This document shows, piece after piece, positions 28,008 to 34,284 of a DNA stretch of 48,353 nucleotides; position 1 is the first letter of the stretch, and each line of letters starts with the position of its first letter. The notes beneath the pieces are model-generated. The model saw nothing but the letters and a program-made list of their open reading frames with translations, had not been told where the DNA came from and did not search any database. Made by a program: the position numbers and the translations under genes. The DNA comes from Stenotrophomonas maltophilia. GTDB lineage: Bacteria > Pseudomonadota > Gammaproteobacteria > Xanthomonadales > Xanthomonadaceae. The stretch is taken from assembly GCF_004684085.1 (NCBI RefSeq), contig NZ_SRHZ01000064.1:1-48353 (forward strand), written 5' to 3'.

Positions 28008-28955
28008 ATGCCGTTGAACGTCATCGTGGTGATGGATCCCATCGCCCACATCAAGATCGCCAAGGACACCACCTTCGCCATGCTGCTGGAAGCCCAGCGC
28101 CGCGGCCATGCCCTGCACTACGTGCGCCCGGGCGGCCTGGCCCTGGAGGGCGGCGTGGCGGTGGCCCAGACCGCCCCGCTGCAGGTGCGCGACGATCCGG
28201 CTGGCTGGTACGAGCTGGGCGCGTTCAGCCGCACCGAGTTCGGCCCCGGCCAGATCGTGCTGATGCGCAAGGACCCGCCGGTCGATGCCGAGTACATCTA
28301 CGACACCCAGGTACTGGACGTGGCGGCGGCTGCCGGCGCCTGCGTGGTCAACAACCCGCAGGGCCTGCGCGACTACAACGAGAAGCTGGCCGCCCTGCTG
28401 TTCCCGCAGTGCTGCCCGCCGACCCTGGTCAGCCGCGACGCCAAGGCACTGAAGGCCTTCGCCCTCGAACATGGCCAGGCCGTGCTGAAGCCGCTGGACG
28501 GCATGGGCGGCCGCTCGATCTTCCGCAGCGGCCAGGGCGATCCGAACCTGAACGTGATTCTGGAAACGCTGACCGACGGCGGCCACAGGATGGCGCTGGC
28601 GCAGAAGTTCATTCCCGACATCACCGCCGGCGACAAGCGCATCCTGCTGGTCGATGGCGAACCGGTCGACTACTGCCTGGCACGCATTCCGCAGGGCGAC
28701 GAGTTCCGTGGCAACCTGGCCGCCGGCGGTCGCGGCGAAGGCCGCCCGCTGAGCGAGCGCGACCGTTGGATCGCCGCCCAGGTGGGCCCGGAGATGAAGC
28801 GGCGTGGCATGCGCTTTGTCGGACTGGACGTGATCGGCGACTACCTGACCGAGGTCAACGTGACCAGCCCGACCTGCGTGCGCGAGCTCGACGCGCAGTA
28901 CGGCCTGAACATTGCCGGCACCCTGTTCGACGCACTCGAGGCCGGCCTGCGCTGA
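28008..28955 (+). CDS. gshB: Glutathione synthetase
   Basis: The 315-residue ATP-grasp enzyme joins glycine to gamma-glutamylcysteine. Family marks are the N-terminal VVMDPIAHIKIAKDTTFAMLLEAQRRGH, MRKDPPVDAEYIYDTQ, LKPLDGMGGRSIF, and the C-terminal GLDVIGDYLTEVNVTSPTCVREL. The ATG at 28008 gives the normal length; a much longer upstream frame overlaps pilG and is a shadow. It is followed by tonB with one shared base (TGATG). Confidence 0.96.
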   Translation: MPLNVIVVMDPIAHIKIAKDTTFAMLLEAQRRGHALHYVRPGGLALEGGVAVAQTAPLQVRDDPAGWYELGAFSRTEFGPGQIVLMRKDPPVDAEYIYDTQVLDVAAAAGACVVNNPQGLRDYNEKLAALLFPQCCPPTLVSRDAKALKAFALEHGQAVLKPLDGMGGRSIFRSGQGDPNLNVILETLTDGGHRMALAQKFIPDITAGDKRILLVDGEPVDYCLARIPQGDEFRGNLAAGGRGEGRPLSERDRWIAAQVGPEMKRRGMRFVGLDVIGDYLTEVNVTSPTCVRELDAQYGLNIAGTLFDALEAGLR

Positions 28956-29839
28956 TGCCGTCCGCACCTGCCGTCCTGCCCCCGCCACCGCGCGAAGCGC
29001 AACGGCTGGGGGCAACCATCGCGCTGTCGGTCCTGGTCCACGCCCTGCTGATCCTGGGCGTGGGCTTTGCGGTGAAAGGCGATGCGCCGCTGGTGCCGAC
29101 GCTGGAGGTAATCTTCAGCCAGACCCGCACCGCACTGACGCCCAAGCAGGCCGATTTCCTTGCCGCTGCCAACCAGGAGGGCGGCGGCGAGCACGACCGC
29201 GCACAGCGTCCGCGCGACAACCAGGCCGGCATCGTGCCACAGGCCCAGTCCGGGCTGAGCCCAGTGCCGCAGCAACAGCAATCGGCCGCGCCCGCGCCAC
29301 CACCGCAGGCCCGGGTGGTCAGCAGCCGCAATGGCGAGGACACCGTGGTGCAGGCGCAGTCGCGCCCCACCCCGCTGGAGCCGACACCGGATGCACCACT
29401 GACCGCGCGCGAGCAGCGTGATGCGGAAATGGCGCGCCTGGCAGCGGAAGTGCACCTGCGCTCTGCGCAGTACGCCAAGCGCCCGAACCGCAAATTCGTC
29501 TCCGCCAGTACGCACGAATATGCCTATGCCAATTACCTTCGCGCATGGGTCGACCGCGCCGAGCAGGTGGGCAACCTGAACTATCCGGATGAGGCGCGGC
29601 AGCGCCGGCTGGGCGGCCAGGTGGTGATCAGCGTGGGCGTGCGTCGCGATGGCAGCGTGGAAAGCAGCCGCATCCTGCGTTCAAGCGGAACGCCGTTGCT
29701 GGACGAAGCGGCGCTGCGGGTGGTGCAGTTGGCACAGCCGTTCCCGCCGCTGCCGAAGACCGAGGATGAGATCGACATCCTGCAGGTCACCCGGACGTGG
29801 GTGTTCCTGCCGGGCGGTGCCCTGCGCGACGATCGGTAG
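28955..29839 (+). CDS. tonB3: TonB-family energy transducer, TonB3-like
   Basis: The 294-residue protein has a single membrane anchor (about residues 20-41, with LSVLVHALLILGVGF), a Gln/Pro/Ala-rich periplasmic linker, and a C-terminal TonB domain (about 205-290) with YPDEARQRRLGGQVVISVGVRRDGSV. In P. aeruginosa the gene beside gshB and pilG is tonB3, needed for twitching motility, and the order tonB3-gshB-pilG is the same here. I therefore favour a pilus-related role over siderophore uptake; no ExbBD or receptor gene is nearby. Confidence 0.85.
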   Translation: MPSAPAVLPPPPREAQRLGATIALSVLVHALLILGVGFAVKGDAPLVPTLEVIFSQTRTALTPKQADFLAAANQEGGGEHDRAQRPRDNQAGIVPQAQSGLSPVPQQQQSAAPAPPPQARVVSSRNGEDTVVQAQSRPTPLEPTPDAPLTAREQRDAEMARLAAEVHLRSAQYAKRPNRKFVSASTHEYAYANYLRAWVDRAEQVGNLNYPDEARQRRLGGQVVISVGVRRDGSVESSRILRSSGTPLLDEAALRVVQLAQPFPPLPKTEDEIDILQVTRTWVFLPGGALRDDR

Positions 29840-29849
29840 GGTTTAGTTG

Positions 29850-29868
29850 CCCGGGCCTGCGGCCCGGG
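29850..29868. repeat. Small GC hairpin heading the 29.8-30.4 kb repeat locus
   Basis: Stem CCCGGGCC (29850-29857) and GGCCCGGG (29861-29868) has a TGC loop, 11 bases after the tonB stop. Similar hairpins with a TGC or GCT loop, followed by CACCCG or GACCCG, occur at 33210-33226 and 48175-48191, each 50-85 bp before a long-hairpin element. No T-run follows. Confidence 0.55.
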
Positions 29869-29929
29869 ACCCGCTGGAAGCAAAGTCAAAGTCAACGTCA
29901 ACAGCAGCGGTCGGGATGTTGGGCTTGGC

Positions 29930-30101
29930 GGGGCGGTGTGGGCTTGCAGGACACGCCGTAAACCCCCAGACCGGCCCAGCCGCTGGCGGCTGTGCGTTCG
30001 GGCGCTTGCGAAGCAGTGCTTCGCAAGCAAAGCGCCCTCACCCATGGGGGCTCGATGGCGCCATCCATGGCGCCAACGGTCCTGCAAGCCCACACCGCCC
30101 C
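29930..30101 (-). repeat. Long-hairpin element 2L with an enlarged loop
   Basis: Perfect 23-bp arms (29930-29952 and 30079-30101) enclose 126 nt instead of the usual 50-odd. The family parts are present: on the minus strand a TGGCGCCAT/ATGGCGCCA palindrome, CGAGCCCCCA, then GGGTTTACGGCG. Between them about 70 nt are inserted, including its own hairpin CTTGCGAAGCA/TGCTTCGCAAG near 30005-30027. GACAG follows at 30108. It is the inverted partner of 2R. Confidence 0.75.
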
Positions 30102-30149
30102 ACCTCTGACAGATCCCGGCGCATCGCGTCCCGCTCCGCTGTTGGTAGG

Positions 30150-30167
30150 TGTCGACCTTGGTCGACA
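30150..30167. repeat. REP-like palindrome between 2L and 2R
   Basis: TGTCGACC, TT, GGTCGACA is preceded by GGTAGG, so it resembles a GTAG-type REP unit. It is followed by ATCCACG/CGTGGAT (30171-30188) and by a T-rich stretch of CTTTTGA repeats (about 30207-30236) that leads into element 2R. The 579-bp gap 29840-30418 holds no gene that I can support. Confidence 0.5.
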
Positions 30168-30269
30168 CACATCCACGCCACGCGTGGATGCGAGCGAAGC
30201 GACCCGCTTTTGACTTTGATTTTCTTTTTTGATTTTCCGTGGCGGACGCACACGGGAACTGTCAGAGGT

Positions 30270-30367
30270 CGGGCGGGGTGGGTTCGCGGGGGTATCCGCG
30301 CCATGGATGGCGCGGCTAAGCCCCCAGGGACGGGTTCACGGCGTCCCCCGCGAACCCACCCCGCCCG
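30270..30367 (+). repeat. Long-hairpin element 2R
   Basis: Perfect 23-bp arms (30270-30292 and 30345-30367) enclose CCGCGCCAT/ATGGCGCGG and the loop AAGCCCCCAGGGACGGGTTC. CTGTC precedes it (30259-30263) and CCAAGCGCGGCTTTTGAT follows, as after element 1R. The inner palindrome of this copy differs from that of 1R at two positions on each arm, and pairing is kept. Confidence 0.75.
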
Positions 30368-30418
30368 GCCAAGCGCGGCTTTTGATTTACGCGATCAACC
30401 AACCCCGCTACGAGGGGC

Positions 30419-31132
30419 TCAGCCGTTGGCCTTCGCCTTCGCCTCGCGTGCCGCCTGCTGCTCGACCAGGGTCAGTGCCACGTTGTCGCGCAGGTAGGCC
30501 GGCTCGACCCTCTCCGGCGCAATGGCTTCGCCGCGAGCGAACGCCGGCACCGCCAGTGCCAGTACGTCCGACGCCCGCGGCAGCGCCGTGGCATCAAAGC
30601 CGGGCAGGCCGGTGCCCAGCTGGGTCACCAGTGCCCCCTCGGCCGCGCCGAAACCGGTACCGACACCGTAAGCCGACAGCCCCTCCGGCAACGCCACCGC
30701 AGCAGGTGCACACACCCGCTCGGCATCACGCGCGACCGGCAGGCCGTCCACACGCTCGAAGCGCGCCACGTACAACTCACCCATGCGCGCATCGATCGCA
30801 GACAGGATCTGGTCTTCTTCGGCCGGCGCGCGCAGCGCCAGTACCTGCAGCGTCGAGACCGGCAGCAGCGGGCGGTCCAGCGCCAGCGCGATGCCCTGTG
30901 CAATGGCGATCGCCAGGCGCACGCCGGTAAACGCACCCGGGCCACGGCTGAGCGCGATGCCATCGAGCTGGCGGCGGCTGATGCCGGCTTCGGCCAGCAA
31001 TGCTTCGGCCCACGGCAGGCTCAGTTCGGCATGCCGGCGCGGGGCGATCTCGAAACGTTCCAGCACCTGCCCATCGACATGCAGGGCAACGGAACAGGCT
31101 TCGGTGGCGGTTTCAAAGGCAAGCAGTTTCAT
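30419..31132 (-). CDS. tsaB: tRNA t6A biosynthesis protein TsaB
   Basis: The 237-residue ASKHA-fold protein begins MKLLAFETATEACSVAL and contains RRHAELSLPW and GPGAFTGVRLAI, typical of TsaB (YeaZ). It is the partner of TsaD, TsaE and TsaC in making threonylcarbamoyladenosine on ANN-decoding tRNAs. It lies 9 bp downstream of yoaA on the same strand, and the same pair is neighbouring in E. coli. Confidence 0.95.
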   Translation of the reverse strand: MKLLAFETATEACSVALHVDGQVLERFEIAPRRHAELSLPWAEALLAEAGISRRQLDGIALSRGPGAFTGVRLAIAIAQGIALALDRPLLPVSTLQVLALRAPAEEDQILSAIDARMGELYVARFERVDGLPVARDAERVCAPAAVALPEGLSAYGVGTGFGAAEGALVTQLGTGLPGFDATALPRASDVLALAVPAFARGEAIAPERVEPAYLRDNVALTLVEQQAAREAKAKANG

Positions 31133-31141
31133 CGGATCGGG

Positions 31142-33190
31142 TCAGAACAGGGGGAACGTGGCACCGGGCGCCGGCTCGGGGCCGGTCGCAACAGCGGCCG
31201 GGGCAGCCGCATCATCGGCCACGGGCGCCCATTGTGGCGTAAAGAAGGCCTGCACATCGGTCAGGCTGCGGGTACGGCGGAACGGCGGCAGTGAATCGAG
31301 GAAGACCCGACCATAGCCACGGTTGAGCAGGCGCGGGTCGCACAATACCAGCACGCCCCGGTCGCTCTCGCTGCGGATCAGGCGGCCGACGCCCTGCTTC
31401 AGCGCAATCACCGCCTGCGGCAGCTGCTCGTCGCGGAACGGGTTGCCGCCCTGGCTACGGATCGCTTCCAGCCGCGCTTCGTACACCGGGTCGTCCGGTG
31501 TCGCAAACGGCAGCTTGTCGATCATCACCACGCTCAACGCTTCACCGACCACGTCCACGCCCTCGCGGAAACTGGCCGAGCCGAGCAGCACGCCATTGCC
31601 CGATTCGCGGAAGCGCTGCAGCAACGTCGCGCGCGGCGCCTCGCCCTGCACGAACAACGGCCATGGCCCATTACGCAGCGCCTCTGCGGCCTCGCGCAGG
31701 GCGCGATGCGAAGCGAACAACAGGAACGCCCGACCCTGCGACGCCTGCAGCACCGGCCGCAGGGCCTGGATCAGCGCGGTACCAAAACCGCGCGCGGCCG
31801 GATCGGGCAGGCCTTCAGGTAGATAGCACAGCGCCTGCTCAGGCCAGTTGAACGGGCTCGGCTGCACCAGCGTATGCGGATCATCCAGGCCCAGGCGGGT
31901 GGCGATGTGATCGAAACCACCGCCAACGGTCAGCGTCGCCGAAGTGAAGATCCACGCGGCACGGCTGCGTTCGCGATGCTCACGCAACGGGCCGGACACA
32001 TCCATCGGCGTGCGCTGGCAGCGGAAACCGCGCGGGGTGAGCTCGTACCAGAGCACATCAGCGGCGCTGGCCGCTTCCGACGGATCGATGTCGAAATCGA
32101 GGGTGGGCTCGTCTTCGCCCAGCCAGCGACTGAGCCGCGAGACCGCCTCGCGCGCCCGTGCATGGCAGGCATCCAGGCCTGCAGCCGCTTCGCGCACTGG
32201 CTGCAGGGCCTGCTCCAGCATCACCAGGCCCGCCATTACCGTGTCGAAGCCGTCACGCACCTGCGGCATCGCCAATGCACGCCACTGCGTGCCACGCGGC
32301 GGCAGTCCTTCCATTGCCGATCGCAATGCCAGCAGTGCCTGCTGCAGCTGATCGACCGGATCCTGCAGGGCCGACTGCGCGCCCGCTACGCCGCGCGCCT
32401 CCGCCAGACAGTCGCGACCCAGTTCCTGCCACGGGCGCATACCGAAACCTTCGCCGAAGAACTGCGCGGCCAACTCGGGCAACTGATGCGCCTCGTCGAT
32501 GACGAACGCCTGCGCCCCCGGCAACAACTCGCCAAAGCCCTCCTGCTTCAGTGCCAGGTCGGCCAGCAGCAGGTGATGGTTGACCACCACCACGTCAGCG
32601 GCCTGGGCGCGTTGCCGCGCACGCACCACGAAGCAGTCATCCCAGAACGGACAGTCGGTGCCCAGGCAGTTGTCGACCGTGGAGGTGACCATCGGCAGCA
32701 GCGGCGAGTCATCGGCCAGGCCTTCCAGTTCGGCGATGTCACCGAACTCCGAACGACCGGACCAGGCCAGGATCCGCTGGAACTGCGCGGCCTGTTCGGG
32801 GCTGGAAAAACGCGGCTCGCCCCGCGCCTGCTGCAGGCGATAGCGGCACAGGTAGTTCGCGCGCCCCTTCAGCAGCGCGCTGCGCAGGCCGACGCCCAGT
32901 GCCTGGCGCACGCGAGGCAGGTCGCGGTGGTAGAGCTGGTCCTGCAGCGCACGGGTGCCGGTGGAGATGATGGTGCGCAGCCCGGACAACAGCACCGGCA
33001 CCAGATAGGCGAAGGTCTTGCCGGTGCCAGTACCGGCTTCGGCCAGCAGCAGATCGCGCTGCTGCAGCGCGTCGGCGATGGCTTCGGTCAGGCGCAGCTG
33101 GGCCGGACGCGGGACGAAGGCATCCAGGTGCGAGGCGAGCGCGCCGCCTTCGCTGAGGGCTTCGCGGCTGGCATGGACAAGGTCGGACAT
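31142..33190 (-). CDS. yoaA: DinG-family ATP-dependent helicase YoaA
   Basis: The 682-residue XPD/DinG-type superfamily 2 helicase has Walker A AGTGTGKT (52-59), four cysteines for an iron-sulfur cluster (C115, C175, C180, C186), DEAH at 232-235, and the C-terminal helicase motifs SFREGVDVVGEAL and GVGRLIRSESDRG. YoaA unwinds damaged or forked DNA and in E. coli works with HolC. Synteny with tsaB supports YoaA over DinG. The ATG at 33190 removes 23 upstream codons that are repeat DNA. Confidence 0.92.
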   Translation of the reverse strand: MSDLVHASREALSEGGALASHLDAFVPRPAQLRLTEAIADALQQRDLLLAEAGTGTGKTFAYLVPVLLSGLRTIISTGTRALQDQLYHRDLPRVRQALGVGLRSALLKGRANYLCRYRLQQARGEPRFSSPEQAAQFQRILAWSGRSEFGDIAELEGLADDSPLLPMVTSTVDNCLGTDCPFWDDCFVVRARQRAQAADVVVVNHHLLLADLALKQEGFGELLPGAQAFVIDEAHQLPELAAQFFGEGFGMRPWQELGRDCLAEARGVAGAQSALQDPVDQLQQALLALRSAMEGLPPRGTQWRALAMPQVRDGFDTVMAGLVMLEQALQPVREAAAGLDACHARAREAVSRLSRWLGEDEPTLDFDIDPSEAASAADVLWYELTPRGFRCQRTPMDVSGPLREHRERSRAAWIFTSATLTVGGGFDHIATRLGLDDPHTLVQPSPFNWPEQALCYLPEGLPDPAARGFGTALIQALRPVLQASQGRAFLLFASHRALREAAEALRNGPWPLFVQGEAPRATLLQRFRESGNGVLLGSASFREGVDVVGEALSVVMIDKLPFATPDDPVYEARLEAIRSQGGNPFRDEQLPQAVIALKQGVGRLIRSESDRGVLVLCDPRLLNRGYGRVFLDSLPPFRRTRSLTDVQAFFTPQWAPVADDAAAPAAVATGPEPAPGATFPLF

Positions 33191-33209
33191 CAGAGGGAAA
33201 GGATACCCG

Positions 33210-33226
33210 GCCGGGCGCTGCCCGGC
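33210..33226. repeat. Small GC hairpin heading the 33.2-33.7 kb repeat locus
   Basis: Stem GCCGGGC and GCCCGGC with a 3-nt loop, then CACCCG, 20 bases upstream of the yoaA start. It matches the hairpins at 29850 and 48175 in design and in the following AACGGCAACAGC-like spacer. Confidence 0.5.
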
Positions 33227-33299
33227 ACCCGTTTCAAGCCGGAGCACAAGCAACGGCAACAGCGCTGTTCATGGCTCTGGGTTGCACCGAGGGCTGGCG

Positions 33300-33393
33300 G
33301 GGGACTGTGGGTTTGCGGGGACGCCGTAAACCCGTCCTTGGGGGCTTGGCCGCGGCATCCATGCCGCGGACACCCCGCAAACCCACAGTCCCC
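33300..33393 (-). repeat. Long-hairpin element 3L
   Basis: Perfect 21-bp arms (33300-33320 and 33373-33393) enclose a palindrome CCGCGGCAT/ATGCCGCGG (33350-33369) and, on the minus strand, AAGCCCCCAAGGACGGGTTT. The terminal GACAG is at 33401-33405. Stem sequence is unrelated to that of 2L or 2R. It is the inverted partner of 3R. Confidence 0.75.
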
Positions 33394-33436
33394 TGCCTTC
33401 GACAGTTTCCCGGTGACGGAGGGACACGCTTCGCAA

Positions 33437-33454
33437 AGTCGAGCTTGCTCGACT
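33437..33454. repeat. REP-like palindrome between 3L and 3R
   Basis: AGTCGAGC, TT, GCTCGACT is the core of a SMAG-type unit without its GTAG head. It is followed by non-coding DNA and the CGCTTTTGATTTTGATTTTG stretch (33527-33546) that precedes 3R. The 557-bp gap 33191-33747 contains no supportable gene. Confidence 0.5.
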
Positions 33455-33574
33455 GGCAGCTCAGAAGCGGCGGGAGGAACGGGGAAAGAAGATGGACTAC
33501 CGGGAGCGCGCGCAGCGCGAGACCCGCTTTTGATTTTGATTTTGTTCTTGCCTGCGGCCCGCGCGATGTATGGC

Positions 33575-33680
33575 GGGCCGGGTGGGTGGGGCGTACAGGA
33601 CCGTTGGCGCCATGGATGGCGCCATCGAGCCCCCATGGATGGGTTTACGGCGTGTCCTGCACGCCCCACCCACCCGGCCC
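33575..33680 (+). repeat. Long-hairpin element 3R
   Basis: The longest stem of the family: 27-bp arms (33575-33601 and 33654-33680) with one mismatch (A opposite C, a G-U wobble on the other strand). The interior is TTGGCGCCATGGATGGCGCC, CGAGCCCCCATGGATGGGTT, TACGGCG. The upstream CTGTC mark seen in other copies is not evident here. Confidence 0.75.
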
Positions 33681-33747
33681 ATCACCAGCATCCATCAGTG
33701 CGAGCGCGCGCCGCAGAGGGGGGCAGCGCCCGATGGAGTGGAATACC

Positions 33748-34284
33748 TCAGTACCGCTTGATCCCCGGCACGGTGCAGCCTTCCAGCTGCGCATGCGCCG
33801 ACACCGCATTTTCCTTCTCGCCCCGCGCCAGCCGCGACTGCTCGATCGTTGCCCAGTGCCGGCGGCACAGCGGCCCAGTCTTCGAACCCAGGTCGATCGC
33901 CTTGCGTGCGAAGGTTTCCGCCTGTGCCCACTGGCCCTGCAGCAGCGCCAGCTCGGCACGCTCCTGCAACACCGCCGGGTCAGCGGCCACGATCTCCAGT
34001 GCATGGTCCAGGCTGCTTGACGCGCCGGCCAGGTCGTTGGCCTGGCGCTGGGCCTGAGCGGCCAGGCGCAGGTCTTCCACCTGCGAATCACGCAGCGGCT
34101 GCACCGACAACTCTTTGTCGTCAGGACCGGCGGCGGCGTCGACCGCCGCCAAGCGTTGCGCCGGTGTAGTGGTATCCACCGGCTTGACCACCGGCGGCGG
34201 GCTGCTCACGCAGGCGGCCAGGACCAGGCTGAGGCCGGTCAGGGCCAGGGGCTGCAGCAGGGATCGCATGTTCATCGGCATCAT
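33748..34284 (-). CDS. TPR lipoprotein beside PBP1b, LpoP-like candidate
   Basis: The 178-residue product begins MMPMNMRSLLQPLALTG and has a lipobox LAAC with Cys at residue 25, so it should be an outer- or inner-membrane lipoprotein. A Pro-rich stretch follows, then two TPR-like helices (LRLAAQAQRQANDLAGASSSLDHALEI and LALLQGQWAQAETFARKAIDLG). Its ATG overlaps the mrcB stop. In P. aeruginosa the PBP1b activator LpoP is a TPR lipoprotein encoded next to the PBP1b gene, so the same role is likely here. Identity is inferred from architecture and position, not from a search. Confidence 0.7.
   Translation of the reverse strand: MMPMNMRSLLQPLALTGLSLVLAACVSSPPPVVKPVDTTTPAQRLAAVDAAAGPDDKELSVQPLRDSQVEDLRLAAQAQRQANDLAGASSSLDHALEIVAADPAVLQERAELALLQGQWAQAETFARKAIDLGSKTGPLCRRHWATIEQSRLARGEKENAVSAHAQLEGCTVPGIKRY

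Noticed and set aside
27770..28954. Long upstream extension of the tonB frame through gshB
   Set aside because: The translation before residue 396 is Arg/Pro/Gly-rich shadow of gshB. The TonB protein starts at the ATG at 28955, overlapping the gshB stop.
29930..30367. Long hairpins as integron attC sites
   Set aside because: attC sites also have variable stems, but the required GTTRRRY and RYYYAAC ends are missing, no integrase or cassette array is present, and the conserved part here is the loop rather than the ends.
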